NCBI RefSeq assembly: GCF_005144585.1
Contig: NZ_SSMQ01000014.1
Coordinates: forward strand, 147,963 to 211,962
DNA: 64,000 bases
Direction: 5' to 3'
Source of the DNA: Polyangium fumosum
GTDB lineage: Bacteria > Myxococcota_A > Polyangia > Polyangiales > Polyangiaceae
A program made the position numbers and the translations under genes. The notes under the pieces are model-generated. The model was not told the origin of the DNA and did not search any database. It saw only the letters and a list, made by a program, of their open reading frames with translations. Shown in pieces: positions 18,874 through 28,092 of this stretch (positions are counted from its first letter, which is position 1; each line of letters starts with the position of its first letter).

Positions 18874-21195
18874 ATGCACAAGGCACAGGGTTTGGCGGGC
18901 GTGCTTGCGCTCGCGGGGGTGCTCTCCGGTTGCGGCGGGGCCGGCGAGCCGTGGCCGAAGCGGCCGCTCTTGAACGAGATGACGAAGGATCGTGCGGCGG
19001 AAGGTGCGCCCAAGACGGCGGCGCCCGCGGCCGATCCGACGCGCGGCACGATCCTCGGGCCTGAGAAGAGCGCCATCACGTACGAGCGCCTGGTGAAGAT
19101 GCCGGAGCCCGGGTGGAACATCCCGCGCATGGCCATGCCTTCGCCCGACGGCAAGCTCGTCACGTACCTCGCGAGCGAGTCGGGGGACATGACCATGTCG
19201 CTCTTTGTGTTCGACCTCGCGACGCGCACGTCGAAGGTGCTCCTCCGCGCCTCGGATCTCCCGGGCAGCGCGAAGCCGCTCTCGCGCGAGGAGGAGCTCC
19301 GGCGTGAGCGCCAGCGGCAGCGGGCGATGGGGATCGTCGCGTACCAGTGGGCCGAGAAGGCGCCTGTCATGCTCTTGCCTTCGTCGGGAGACGTCTTCGT
19401 GCGGAAGACGGACGGCGCGATCACGCGCCTCACGGAGACGAAGGAGCCCGAGCTCGACCCGCAGATCTGCGCCTCGGGCGAGCGCGTCGCGTTCGTCCGA
19501 TCGGATGACGTGTGGGTCGTGGACGTCGCGACGCGCAAGGAGACGCGGCTCACGACGGGCGGACCTGCGGGGACCACGCGCGGGCAGAGTGATTTCCTCG
19601 GGCAGGAGGAGCTCGACGAGCCGCACGGGTTTTTCTGGTCCCCGGGCTGCGACAAGATTGCGTATCTCGAAGTGGACGAGCGCGAGGTCCCCGAGCATCC
19701 GGTGCTCGGGTATCGCGGCGAGACGCCGGACCTCATGATGCAGAAGTACCCTGCGGTGGGTGACAAGAACCCCAAGGTCCGCGCGGGGATCGTCGATCTC
19801 AAGACGAAGAAGACGACCTGGTTGAAATGGCCTGCCGAGGCCGAGCGCTACATGGTCCGTTTCCACTGGGCGCCCGACGGCAATTCCCTTTATTTGCAGA
19901 CGCTCGATCGCCTCCAGAAGCGCCGCGCGCTCGTGCGCGTGGACGCGAAGAGCGGCGAGACGAAGGAGCTTTTCGCGGAGACCTCGGCCACGTGGCTCGA
20001 TCCGGCCTCGTTCAAGCCGCTCGACGATTCCAAGCGGTTCTTGTGGACGCGCGACATCGGGGGGCACATCCACCTCGAGCTCCGGGACGTTGCCACGGGC
20101 GCGCCGATCAAGCAGCTCACCTCGGGCGACTGGGACGTGCAGCTCCTCGGCCGCGTCGACGAGGCGGGCGGGCGTGTCTTTTACATCGCGGATCACAAAG
20201 AGGCTCCGCTCGACCGGCAGCTTTATTCAGTGAAACTCGACGGCAGCGAGACGAAGCGCTGGACCGAGGAACCCGGCGTGCATTATGCGGGCGTCGATCG
20301 GACCGCGAAGATCGTCATGGACATCCATTCGGCGAAGGATCGCGCGCCGAAGGTCGTCATTCGCGAGCTCGGCGGCGCCGTGATCGGCGATCTCACGCTG
20401 CCGATGGATGCCGATTTCGCCTCGCTCGGCGTGCGCTCGCCGGAGATCGTGACGGTGGACGGCCCCGGCGGCGTGAAGCTGTATGGCTCGCTCCTCCCGC
20501 CGCGCGTGATCGAGCCCGGGAAGAAGTATCCGGTCCTCGTGATGGTCTATGGCGGTCCGGGCGTGCAGACGGTCCTCAACATGTGGTCGCCGTCCCTCCT
20601 GTGGCAGCACCTCGCGGATCGGGGCTTCGTCGTGTTCCAGCTCGACAACCGCGGTACGTCGGGGCGGGGCCCGGCGTTCGAGGCGCCGCTCTACAAGAAC
20701 GTCGGCCACGTCGAGCTCGAGGACCAGATCGCCGGCCTCGACGCCATCGCCAAGCGCCCGTACGTCGACGCGAGCCGCGTCGGCATTTTTGGCCACAGCT
20801 ATGGCGGGTACATGGCGGCGCTCGCGTTGCTCAAGGCGCCCGAACGGTTTCACGTGGGCGTCGCCGGTTCGCTCGTGACGGACTTCCGGCTCTATGACAG
20901 CGCATACACCGAGCGGTACCTCGGCAGCCCCAAGGAGGACGCGAAGGCCTACGAAGCGGCGGATCTGACGAAGCTCGCCGGCAACCTCCGCGGCAAGCTC
21001 TTCCTCCTGCACGCGCTCATGGATGAGAACGTGCATTTCCAGAACACGGCGGAGCTCATCGACGCGCTCGTCGCGGCGAACAAACGCTTCGATCTGATGG
21101 TGTTCCCCGGCGAGCGCCACGGCTACCGGGCGCCGGCCGCGCGCCTCTACGCGACCCAGCGGTCGATCGAATACTTCGCGGAGAACCTGCGGTAG
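18874..21195 (+). CDS. S9 family (dipeptidyl-peptidase IV-like) lipoprotein
   Basis: This is a 773-residue serine peptidase. A lipoprotein signal (VLALAGVLSGC) anchors it in the envelope. A beta-propeller of about 440 residues with DPP-IV-type features follows (WSPGCDKIAYLEVDE; LGYRGETPD), and then an alpha/beta-hydrolase domain. The catalytic triad is Ser642 in GHSYGGYM, Asp717 in LMDENVHFQN and His749 in PGERHGYR. DPP-IV members cleave X-Pro or X-Ala dipeptides from peptide N-termini. Here it probably digests peptides at the cell surface, which suits a predatory or scavenging lifestyle. It is a single gene ended by the hairpin at 21211. Confidence 0.95.
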   Translation: MHKAQGLAGVLALAGVLSGCGGAGEPWPKRPLLNEMTKDRAAEGAPKTAAPAADPTRGTILGPEKSAITYERLVKMPEPGWNIPRMAMPSPDGKLVTYLASESGDMTMSLFVFDLATRTSKVLLRASDLPGSAKPLSREEELRRERQRQRAMGIVAYQWAEKAPVMLLPSSGDVFVRKTDGAITRLTETKEPELDPQICASGERVAFVRSDDVWVVDVATRKETRLTTGGPAGTTRGQSDFLGQEELDEPHGFFWSPGCDKIAYLEVDEREVPEHPVLGYRGETPDLMMQKYPAVGDKNPKVRAGIVDLKTKKTTWLKWPAEAERYMVRFHWAPDGNSLYLQTLDRLQKRRALVRVDAKSGETKELFAETSATWLDPASFKPLDDSKRFLWTRDIGGHIHLELRDVATGAPIKQLTSGDWDVQLLGRVDEAGGRVFYIADHKEAPLDRQLYSVKLDGSETKRWTEEPGVHYAGVDRTAKIVMDIHSAKDRAPKVVIRELGGAVIGDLTLPMDADFASLGVRSPEIVTVDGPGGVKLYGSLLPPRVIEPGKKYPVLVMVYGGPGVQTVLNMWSPSLLWQHLADRGFVVFQLDNRGTSGRGPAFEAPLYKNVGHVELEDQIAGLDAIAKRPYVDASRVGIFGHSYGGYMAALALLKAPERFHVGVAGSLVTDFRLYDSAYTERYLGSPKEDAKAYEAADLTKLAGNLRGKLFLLHALMDENVHFQNTAELIDALVAANKRFDLMVFPGERHGYRAPAARLYATQRSIEYFAENLR

Positions 21196-21210
21196 GTGTC
21201 CGTGGGGGAG

Positions 21211-21242
21211 GGGGCTCGGGCGAGCTGGGCCGAGCCCCTTCT
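21211..21242 (+). terminator. Rho-independent terminator of the S9 peptidase gene
   Basis: GGGGCTCGG (21211-21219) and CCGAGCCCC (230-238 in the same hundred, i.e. 21230-21238) are a perfect 9-bp stem with a 10-base loop, followed by TTCT. It starts 15 bases after the stop codon. Confidence 0.75.
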
Positions 21243-21311
21243 AGCCCCTTGCTCTAGGTCGGGACGTCGTCTAGAGTGCCGCCGCGCGGTGCCCGACAGC
21301 GGGTGGCGCAC

Positions 21312-21385
21312 CGGGGAGTCGCACAGTCCGGTAGTGCACGAGCTTTGGGTGCTCGTCGTCGTGGGTTCAAATCCCACCTCCCCGA
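21312..21385 (+). tRNA. tRNA-Pro (anticodon TGG)
   Basis: A 74-base cloverleaf. Acceptor CGGGGAG (21312-21318) pairs with CTCCCCG (21378-21384), discriminator A21385. D-stem GCAC/GTGC, anticodon stem CGAGC/GCTCG with loop TTTGGGT (anticodon TGG at 21346-21348), T-stem GTGGG/CCCAC with TTCAAAT. CCA is not encoded. All stems are fully paired, so it looks functional. It is a potential integration site, but no integrase or att repeat is adjacent. Confidence 0.97.
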
Positions 21386-21396
21386 CCCAGCCTGCC

Positions 21397-22368
21397 TCAA
21401 TACGACTGCATCTTGTCGCAATACAGGTTCGGGCCAGGATCCACGCCGAGCATCTGCGTGTATCGCTGGTAAAACCCGACGCGGTCCTCCACCTTCGCGT
21501 TCGTCGGCTGGTTGCACTCGAGCCCGCCGTTGATGATGTTGATCGTCATCCCGAACCCGGGCACCCGGCCGAGCATTTGATCCTGCGACGACGGCGTCCA
21601 CGTCCCCGTCATCACGTCGTGGCAGGACGGCTTCGGCGATTGCGGCGTCATCCAGAACCACCCGCCCGTCCGGAAGGCCACCGTGCCATTCGACGTCACC
21701 AGATCCGGATCCGTCAGGAGCGGCAGCCCGAGCGCGGCGCCCGCTTGCCCGTAGTTGTAGTTCCACGAGAGCTGCATGGGCCCGCGCCCGTGGTACGTCT
21801 TCCCCGGCGTGCAAGGCCATGGCTGGTTCGTCGCGTCGCAATACCCCGTGCAGCCCCCGTTCTCGCAGCCGACCTCCTGCGTGAAATAGAGGCCCCACGC
21901 ATGTGGACCGTCCGGGGCCGCGGGCCAGCCGCCCGTGGTCTCGTGCGAGATGTTCGCGAGGAATGCGGCCGCCTCGCGCTTCCGGTCGTCCAGGCTGCCC
22001 TCGTTGCAGAATGCTGGGAACGTCTCCGCCGCGGCGACGAGCGATTCATATGCGTAGAGCGCGTTCCGGTGCAGGAACATCGCGTCGTAGACCTCTTTCG
22101 AGACGATCGCCGCGAATCCATTGCCGCCGCCGCCGCCGCTGCCGCCCATTCCCCCGGCGCCGCCCATTCCCCCAGCGCCGCCCATTCCCCCAGCGCCGCC
22201 CATTCCCCCAGCGCCGCCCATTCCTCCGACGCCGCCGCTGCCGCCCGCGCCACCGCTGCCGCCCGCGCCGCCCGCGCCGCCACTGCCGCCCGCGCCTCCC
22301 TCACCGTCGCCGCAAGCCACGCCGACCAGCGCCATGGCCACGATCAAGCTCGTCCACCGGGTCTTCAT
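21397..22368 (-). CDS. GH19 chitinase-like lipoprotein with Gly-rich linker
   Basis: This is a 323-residue secreted glycoside hydrolase. The signal peptide ends in a lipobox (MALVGVACG), a Gly/Ala/Met linker built of GGMGGA units spans residues 21-83, and a GH19 catalytic domain follows. Likely catalytic glutamates are E143 ([13 protein letters not shown]) and E165 (LYFTQEVG). [16 protein letters not shown] and [14 protein letters not shown] are family hallmarks. Cysteines at 121, 168, 173 and 177 suggest disulfides. The enzyme would cut chitin, or possibly peptidoglycan as some GH19 endolysins do, in prey walls. Its stop is 12 bases from the convergent tRNA gene. It is 64 bases downstream of the STAS gene on the same strand. 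Confidence 0.92.
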   Translation of the reverse strand: MKTRWTSLIVAMALVGVACGDGEGGAGGSGGAGGAGGSGGAGGSGGVGGMGGAGGMGGAGGMGGAGGMGGAGGMGGSGGGGGNGFAAIVSKEVYDAMFLHRNALYAYESLVAAAETFPAFCNEGSLDDRKREAAAFLANISHETTGGWPAAPDGPHAWGLYFTQEVGCENGGCTGYCDATNQPWPCTPGKTYHGRGPMQLSWNYNYGQAGAALGLPLLTDPDLVTSNGTVAFRTGGWFWMTPQSPKPSCHDVMTGTWTPSSQDQMLGRVPGFGMTINIINGGLECNQPTNAKVEDRVGFYQRYTQMLGVDPGPNLYCDKMQSY

Positions 22369-22432
22369 GGCCCGGCATCGTCACCCGGGGCGCCCTTGAA
22401 ATCCACAGCGGCGTGGGCCTGTGGTTTTCGCC

Positions 22433-22867
22433 TCAATGCGCGTCGCGCTGCTCCACGAGCCACGCCCGCGCCGCACGCTCGTCCTTCACGCACACGGGCA
22501 TCGGTTTTCCGAGCGCCCGCCCTCGCAGAAACCAGCCCCCTGTCGTCACGAGCTTCGCCACGAGCTGCTGCTGGAACGTCCCCCCGAACACCACGAGCCC
22601 TGCATACGCCGGCGGCAATTGCCGCATCGCCGCGAGGCGCCTCGCCTCCGGCGTCACGTGCCCCACGCCCGCCACGTCGAGCAGCAGGTACGCACGCCCC
22701 GTCGCCGTCGCGAAGCGCTCGAACGCGTCCAGGATGCGCGCGACGTCCGCGTCACTCAAGTCCCCCACAAATCGCACGAGCGCGATGTCAGGTGGCTCCA
22801 AGGCGAGCTGATGCGTCCCGACCGTCAAGGTCTCGCGATCCGCGCTCACCGGCGTCTGGAGAGTCAT
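22433..22867 (-). CDS. STAS/SpoIIAA-like protein
   Basis: The 144-residue soluble protein has a STAS-like core: IALVRFVGDLSDADVARIL as first strand and helix, RAYLLLDVAGVGHVTPEARR as the strand/loop/helix that carries the regulatory serine in anti-sigma antagonists, then YAGLVVFGG. Threonine is found where the phosphorylatable Ser usually is. No anti-sigma kinase or sigma factor is adjacent. Similar stand-alone STAS-like proteins are abundant in myxobacteria; the partner is unknown. A promoter with an overlapping dyad lies about 40 bases upstream. Confidence 0.75.
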   Translation of the reverse strand: MTLQTPVSADRETLTVGTHQLALEPPDIALVRFVGDLSDADVARILDAFERFATATGRAYLLLDVAGVGHVTPEARRLAAMRQLPPAYAGLVVFGGTFQQQLVAKLVTTGGWFLRGRALGKPMPVCVKDERAARAWLVEQRDAH

Positions 22868-22896
22868 CGCCGCCGCCCCGTCGATATCTCTCCGCG

Positions 22897-22925
22897 CTCG
22901 TAGGCTGACCCTCCTCGAGGGTCAA
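22897..22925 (-). promoter_or_regulatory. Sigma-70-like promoter with overlapping dyad, STAS gene
   Basis: On the minus strand TTGACC (22925-22920) and TACGAG (22902-22897) are 17 bases apart, about 30 bases before the STAS ATG. A perfect 8-bp inverted repeat, TGACCCTC (22906-22913) and GAGGGTCA (22917-22924), lies across the -35 and spacer, as an operator would. Confidence 0.6.
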
Positions 22926-23020
22926 GTCTGTATGGAACGAATGTACACGACCGTCGCGTGCGGGACCCGCCCGCACGTCCAGGTCACAAAGGGCCCCGGC
23001 CTTCCAGGACCCGCCCCCGC

Positions 23021-23128
23021 TCAGCCTTGACCGTCCTGGGACGTAATTTCCACGCCCGGGCCGAGGAAGACGACGGCAAGGGCCAGTCCCATGAACTTCA
23101 GAACTTGGTGAACACGCTCGCGCATCAT
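23021..23128 (-). CDS. Candidate 35-residue membrane peptide
   Basis: This is a small ORF with a double ATG (MMRERVHQVLKF). GGAGG sits six bases before it, which is an ideal ribosome site. Its single hydrophobic segment (about residues 13-24, MGLALAVVFLGP) is followed by a short polar end (ITSQDGQG). The basic N-terminus and hydrophobic helix suggest a single-pass inner-membrane peptide. There is no recognisable family. It stands alone between the STAS gene and the glycosyltransferase, 122 bases beyond the end of the latter. Confidence 0.5.
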   Translation of the reverse strand: MMRERVHQVLKFMGLALAVVFLGPGVEITSQDGQG

Positions 23129-23196
23129 GGCCGCCTCCATGTCAAGTCGAAGGACTGATTGTTACAGGACGGTGACACACGTGCAAGTTTCTTTTA

Positions 23197-23232
23197 GCGC
23201 GCCTTGACTTTTTCCAGAACAAGGTCACGCGC
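23197..23232. other. Imperfect stem-loop after the GT4 gene
   Basis: GCGCG-CCTTG (23197-23206) pairs with CAAGG-TCA-CGCGC (23220-23232), leaving a three-base bulge. It lies 19 bases beyond the glycosyltransferase stop on the minus strand and may end that transcript. No T-run follows. Confidence 0.35.
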
Positions 23233-23250
23233 CGCGTTAGGGCGGGACGG

Positions 23251-24327
23251 TCAGCGTCGAACGACCTCGTCGAACACGGCTTCGAGCTCCTCCGCGTGGT
23301 GGCTCCACGTGTACCGCGACCGAACGAGCGACGCGCCGGCCGAGCCGACCCGGGCGCAGAGTTCCGCGTCCGTGAGCACGTTCATGAGCGTCCGCCGCAA
23401 GGCATCCGGATCCTCGGCCCGGTAGAGGAGCACCTCCTCGTCCGCCTGGAACAGCTCCCGCATTCGGGGCGTGTCGATCGTCACCGCCACCTTCCCGAGC
23501 GCCATGTACTCGAGCACCTTGATGGGGTCCCGGTTCATGCCGTACACGCGGAAAATCGGGTGCTTCGACGGCGCATACGGCGCCACGCACACGTCCGCCG
23601 CGTCGATGTACGCCCCGATCTCCCCGTGCGGCACCCGCCCCGCAAAGACGACCCGCCCCGAGACCCCACGCGACGCGGCCAGCCGCTCCACGCGCCGCTT
23701 GTCCTGCCCGTCCCCGACCAGCAGAAACACCACATCCGGCCCTGCCCACGACCGCGCGACCTCGACCAGCACCTCGACCCCGTGCCAGTCCGGGAAGCTT
23801 CCCGTGTACAGCACGATCCGCTCCCCGCGCGGCGCATACCGCGCCCGCACGGCCTCGCCGCTCTTGCCGACGAGCCCGTCCACGTCCACGCCCCAGTGCA
23901 CGATCCTTAGTTTGTCCCGGTATTCCTCGGGGATGAACTCCGCGCTCGTGGCCACGATACGGTCCGAATACCGGAACGAGAGCGCGCTCGCGTCCCGGTC
24001 GAGCGTCATGAGCACGCACGGCGCGCCCGTCGCGCGCGCCAGCATGGGCCCGAGCCCGAACGCCGAATACCGCTCGTAAATCACGTCGGGCCGGAAGGCG
24101 CGCACCGCGCCGACGACCCGCGCGAACGCCACAGGCAGGAAGCCTTTTTGCAGCACCGGGTGCAGGTTGAACCCGCGCGCGAGCGCGCCCGGCTGGGTCG
24201 ATCCCGCGCGGCAATAGAGCAGCACGTCGTGGCGCTTCGAGAGCGCGCGATGGACGTTCGACACGTGCGTCGAGCCGCCATGCGTGCCCGGGACCGGGAT
24301 GTTCGGGGCAAGATATACGATACGCAT
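23251..24327 (-). CDS. GT4-family glycosyltransferase
   Basis: The 358-residue protein has the GT-B fold of family GT4. The N-terminal MRIVYLAPNIPVPGTHGGSTHV carries the acceptor-side glycine loop. The C-terminal domain has VLYTGSFPDWHGVEVLVE, FLLVGDGQDKRRVE, FAGRVPHGEIGAYIDAADVCVAPY and the nucleotide-sugar-binding E-x7-E variant in IKVLEYMALGKVAVTIDTPRMRE. It would transfer a sugar from an NDP-sugar to a lipid or glycan acceptor. The start at 24327 lacks a clear ribosome site but is the only sensible N-terminus. It lies 29 bases downstream of the MMPL transporter gene, so the two form an operon. Confidence 0.93.
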   Translation of the reverse strand: MRIVYLAPNIPVPGTHGGSTHVSNVHRALSKRHDVLLYCRAGSTQPGALARGFNLHPVLQKGFLPVAFARVVGAVRAFRPDVIYERYSAFGLGPMLARATGAPCVLMTLDRDASALSFRYSDRIVATSAEFIPEEYRDKLRIVHWGVDVDGLVGKSGEAVRARYAPRGERIVLYTGSFPDWHGVEVLVEVARSWAGPDVVFLLVGDGQDKRRVERLAASRGVSGRVVFAGRVPHGEIGAYIDAADVCVAPYAPSKHPIFRVYGMNRDPIKVLEYMALGKVAVTIDTPRMRELFQADEEVLLYRAEDPDALRRTLMNVLTDAELCARVGSAGASLVRSRYTWSHHAEELEAVFDEVVRR

Positions 24328-24356
24328 CGGACGAGAATCGAAGGAAGGAGGGGGTT

Positions 24357-26921
24357 TCAGGCGGCCTGGCCGCCGCTGCCTTCGGCCTCTGCGGCCGCGC
24401 TCTGCGCTGCCTTGCGACGGCGCTCCAGCCACACGAGGAACGCCGGCAGGATCAGCACCGCCGAGAGCAGGCAGGCGATCTCCCCGACCGCCGCCGCCAG
24501 CCCGAAGCTCGCGATCCCCTTGTTGATGGAGAACATCAGCGCGAAATACCCGATGCACGTCGTCATCGAGCAGAGCACGAGCGCGCCGCCCGTCTCCGTG
24601 AAGACCCGATCGAGCCGTTCGCCGCCCTCCGAGAGATATCGCTGCATCAGGTTGTGCGAATACTCGGCCCCGATCCCGAACGTGATCGGCAGGACGATGA
24701 AGTTCAAGAAATTGAGCTTGATACCCCGCAGGTACAAGAACCCGAGCAGCATCGATACGCCGAAGAGCCACGGCACGAAGACGCCGAGCGACCGCGCGCT
24801 GCCGCGGAACGCGATCAGGATGATCACCACGACCCCGATCGCCGCGAGCCCCACCGCCTTCGGCGCGTCCTCCACCACGGCCTGGATCATGTCCGCGTAA
24901 ATCACCGCGCGGCCCGATCCCTTGATCACGTCGCCCGTCGGCAGCGTCGTCGACCGGAAGCTATCGGCCCAGCGGATGAGGTAATGCGCGTCCCACACGC
25001 TCTGGCCCTGCTTCGGCACGATGTACACGATCCGCCCGCGCGTCCCGTCCTTCTCCGTGAACGGCCGCGCCACGGTCTCGGGCAGATCCGGGATCGCGAT
25101 CGGCTTCAACTCCTCCGCGGGCACGTACGGCGTGATCTCGGCCCAGTCCGCGTCCGAGATCAAATTCCGCTTCCGCGCCTTCTGCACGATGCGCCGGATG
25201 TCCTCGATGAGCGGCAGTTTTTCCGCCTGCTCCTTCGGGATCAGCGAGTGGATCGTCACCACCTTCTCGAACGGCTTCGCGTCCGCGGGCGCCGCTGCGA
25301 GCCGCTTTTGCAGCTCCGTTTCGAGCAGCGGGACCTGCTCCAGGCGGTCCGTCATGACCGCCATTCCGTCCTGCGACATCCGGCCGACGATGTACCCCAC
25401 GCGCACCGACAGCGACAGCGCCGCGCTCTTGTCGCGCCGCTCGCTGCGGATGTTGCGCATGTCGTACTCGATCGGATCCTTCGTCAAATATTGATACGTG
25501 AGCCCCACCGAGACGAGCCCGATCACGACCCCGATCGCCCCGAGCGTGCGCGGCGCGGCCTGCGCGAGCTTCGCGAAGAGCACGCCATAATAGCCGCGCG
25601 CCTTCGTCTTCTCCTTTCCGGGGAAATACACCGGACGCACCCGCTCCGTCGCCGCGAGCAGCGCCGGCGTGAAGAGGTACGTCGCGAGCCAGCAGAGAAG
25701 CATCCCGTAGGCGCCGATGACCCCGAAGTGCTTGAAGCCCCGGAAATCCGTCAGCATCAACGAGCCGTACGCCAGCATCGTCGTCGCCGAGCCCGAGAGC
25801 GTCGGCAGCCACGTATCCTTGTGCGCCGCCTCGATCGCCTCCTCGACGTCGGCATTGTCGTCCCGGCGCGCTTCCAGGTATCGCGCCATGTACATGATGC
25901 CGTAGTTGATGCCATTGCCGGCGATGATCGAGACCAGAAAGCCCGTCGAGCTGTTCAGGTATCCGATCGTGAAATACGTCAGGCCGAACGTCCACACGAG
26001 CCCCACGAGCAGGCTGCCCGCCATCACGAGCACCGTCCGCACCCGCAGGAAGAACAGGAGCACCGGCACGAGCACGCCGAGCACCCCGCCCACGCCGACC
26101 TCCCCGAGGTCCCGCACGATCGCGTCGTATTCCTCGCCGCTGATGACGAGATCCCCCGTGTAACCGACCTCCATCGTCGGATCGAGCTTCTTCGGCCCGA
26201 TCTCCTCGACGACCTGCTCGATCTTTCGCCGCAGCTCCTCGCGGTCCGCCTTCTTCGACAGGCTCGTGCGCGCGATGACGGCGGCGAACTTGCCGTCGGC
26301 GCTCATGTAATACCCGTTCGGGTGCGGACCTCGATCGATCTCCGCCTGGGGCTTCGGTTTTGCCTTTGCCTCGCTCGCCTTTTTCCCCGTCAGCCGCTCC
26401 TTGAGCGACGCTGCCGTGATCGGCGGCGGCGGATCCGACTCGTCGAGCAGGACGCCCGTCTCCTTCTGGACCTCGTACTCGTACCGCGCGACGACCTCGT
26501 CCCGCGCCTTCTGCAGGTCTGCGAGCTCCGCGAAGAGCAGCTTGTTCTCGTCGAAGAACGCCTTCGTCTCCCGCGAGCTCCAGTCGACCTGCTCGACCCA
26601 CGGCGATCCGATTGCCTGGAGCTTCGGCGCGAGCGCGTCCACGAATGCCCGGAGCGCCGCCTCGTTTTTCCCGTCCGCGATCTCCGCCGTGACCGTCAGC
26701 GTGGTGATGCCCGAGAGCCGCGCCGACACCCGGCGCATCTCGATCACGCTGTCCTTGTTGTCGGGCAATAACTCCGAGAAATCGGGCCGAAAGCCGATCT
26801 TCGTCGCGAAGAAGCCCGCGGGCACGAGCGAAAGCAGGGCCAGGAGAAGGACCAGAAAAGGCCGGCGCGCCTGGAATCGACCCAGGACGCGGAAAGGCCG
26901 GGGGGAAGTACGTTCGTGCAT
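24357..26921 (-). CDS. MMPL/RND-type lipid transporter
   Basis: This is an 854-residue inner-membrane protein with the pseudo-twofold layout of the RND superfamily: one helix, a periplasmic domain, and a cluster of helices, repeated twice. FRPDFSELLPDN after helix 1, NGINYGIMYMARYLE in the first half and FGIGAEYSHNLMQRYL in the second are the characteristic helix-4 regions. MMPL proteins export lipids, glycolipids or hopanoids using the proton gradient. The ATG at 26921 is preferred; a GTG ten codons upstream is possible. It is transcribed with the glycosyltransferase and divergent from the CDP-alcohol transferase, so the whole 23-30-kb set looks like an envelope-lipid module. Confidence 0.9.
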   Translation of the reverse strand: MHERTSPRPFRVLGRFQARRPFLVLLLALLSLVPAGFFATKIGFRPDFSELLPDNKDSVIEMRRVSARLSGITTLTVTAEIADGKNEAALRAFVDALAPKLQAIGSPWVEQVDWSSRETKAFFDENKLLFAELADLQKARDEVVARYEYEVQKETGVLLDESDPPPPITAASLKERLTGKKASEAKAKPKPQAEIDRGPHPNGYYMSADGKFAAVIARTSLSKKADREELRRKIEQVVEEIGPKKLDPTMEVGYTGDLVISGEEYDAIVRDLGEVGVGGVLGVLVPVLLFFLRVRTVLVMAGSLLVGLVWTFGLTYFTIGYLNSSTGFLVSIIAGNGINYGIMYMARYLEARRDDNADVEEAIEAAHKDTWLPTLSGSATTMLAYGSLMLTDFRGFKHFGVIGAYGMLLCWLATYLFTPALLAATERVRPVYFPGKEKTKARGYYGVLFAKLAQAAPRTLGAIGVVIGLVSVGLTYQYLTKDPIEYDMRNIRSERRDKSAALSLSVRVGYIVGRMSQDGMAVMTDRLEQVPLLETELQKRLAAAPADAKPFEKVVTIHSLIPKEQAEKLPLIEDIRRIVQKARKRNLISDADWAEITPYVPAEELKPIAIPDLPETVARPFTEKDGTRGRIVYIVPKQGQSVWDAHYLIRWADSFRSTTLPTGDVIKGSGRAVIYADMIQAVVEDAPKAVGLAAIGVVVIILIAFRGSARSLGVFVPWLFGVSMLLGFLYLRGIKLNFLNFIVLPITFGIGAEYSHNLMQRYLSEGGERLDRVFTETGGALVLCSMTTCIGYFALMFSINKGIASFGLAAAVGEIACLLSAVLILPAFLVWLERRRKAAQSAAAEAEGSGGQAA

Positions 26922-27195
26922 TGGAAAAGCGCGTCTCGGCGCGGGATCCACGGCCGAGGGACGCGGGGATAGTGCACGCCCGCGAGAGGCCCTGCAAGCC
27001 CGCGCGCCGGAAAGCTCCGGGTGAGAATGTGCTCGCCGCTACCTTGCCTACGCACCGTCTCGCGAAGCGTGAACCACGTTCACACCGTGAAGGCGTGCAG
27101 CAACGGTTTCTTTCTCTCGTCCTTCATGCCAAATGGGGCCTCGCTCGCGCCTCCCCTGGCGCGTGCCCGACCTCTCCTCCTTTGCGTTCCAACCG

Positions 27196-28092
27196 ATGAC
27201 CATCCGCCTCAGCGACGTGATCAAATCTCCCGACGTGGAGGACCCCGTGAACCTCCACGTCCACCGGCCGCTCCAGCTCCTGCTCGCGCGGCCGCTCGTG
27301 AAGACCTCCATCACGCCGAACCAGATCACGTTCCTGTCCCTCTGCGCGGGCCTCGGCGCCGCCGCCTGCATCGTCGAGGGCAGCCTTTACGTGCGGCTCG
27401 CGGGCGCGCTCCTCCTCTTCGCGTCGGCCATCCTCGACGGCGTCGACGGCATGATCGCGCGGCTGAAAAAGACCTCGTCCGAGACGGGCCACGCGATCGA
27501 CGGCGCCTCCGACTACGCGGTCAACGTCGCCACGACCCTCGCGGCCGTCTACCACCTCGGACAGACCTCGGGCAGGCCGCTCCTCGCGGCCGCGCTCGGC
27601 CTCGGCACGCACATCGCATGGGCGCACCACCTCATGCTCTACGATTTCCACTGCGCCCTTTATCTACGCTTCTACTCGGGCGGCAAGCACCAGGGCGGCG
27701 ATCGCGAACGCGCGCAGAAGACGCTGGAAAAGGTGCGGCAGGGCGGCTCGCTCTTCCAGCGCGTGCTCATGACGGTCTTCGTCTGGCAGCTCGGCAACCG
27801 GCAATCCCTGCTCGCCAAGGTCAGCCCCCTCGGCGTGCGCCTCTCGGAGCGACCGGCGGACGACACGTTCGGCAAGACGTACGTCGCCACGCACCGCGCG
27901 CCCATGCGGTTATGGGCGCTCTGCGGCAACGCCCCGCACATGGACCTCATGGTCCTCGCCATCGCGCTGGATCGTTTCGAGGTTTATTTCGTGCTTCGTA
28001 TCGTGCTCTTCACGCTCCTCGCGATCGTCGCGATCGTATGGGAGCGCCGGGTCCTCGCGGCGCACGCGGAGTCCGGCGAGGTCCTTTCGTGA
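27196..28092 (+). CDS. CDP-alcohol phosphatidyltransferase family enzyme
   Basis: This 298-residue integral membrane enzyme has the complete catalytic signature D81-GV-D84-G-x2-A88-R89-x8-G98-x3-D102-x3-D106. It moves a phospho-lipid or phospho-sugar from a CDP-activated donor to an alcohol. An N-terminal cytosolic segment precedes TPNQITFLSL, the usual start of the first helix. The ATG at 27196 is favoured (MTIRLSDVIK); the longer reading has no ribosome site. It overlaps the downstream gene by four bases (GTGA). The acceptor (glycerol phosphate, inositol, or other) cannot be assigned. Confidence 0.92.
   Translation: MTIRLSDVIKSPDVEDPVNLHVHRPLQLLLARPLVKTSITPNQITFLSLCAGLGAAACIVEGSLYVRLAGALLLFASAILDGVDGMIARLKKTSSETGHAIDGASDYAVNVATTLAAVYHLGQTSGRPLLAAALGLGTHIAWAHHLMLYDFHCALYLRFYSGGKHQGGDRERAQKTLEKVRQGGSLFQRVLMTVFVWQLGNRQSLLAKVSPLGVRLSERPADDTFGKTYVATHRAPMRLWALCGNAPHMDLMVLAIALDRFEVYFVLRIVLFTLLAIVAIVWERRVLAAHAESGEVLS

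Noticed and set aside
15488..18886. 1132-codon minus-strand ORF opposite gshA and the CNNM transporter
   Set aside because: Arg/Leu/Glu composition typical of an antisense frame, while the plus-strand frames encode well-known families.
21312..21397. tRNA-Pro as the attachment site of a mobile element
   Set aside because: No integrase gene and no visible repeat of the tRNA 3' end at the edges of the accessory region at 30.6-35.9 kb.
22926..22960. GAACGAATGTAC upstream of the STAS gene as a LexA/SOS box
   Set aside because: Only one half-site matches GAAC-N4-GTTC; the second half is changed, and the STAS gene has no SOS link.
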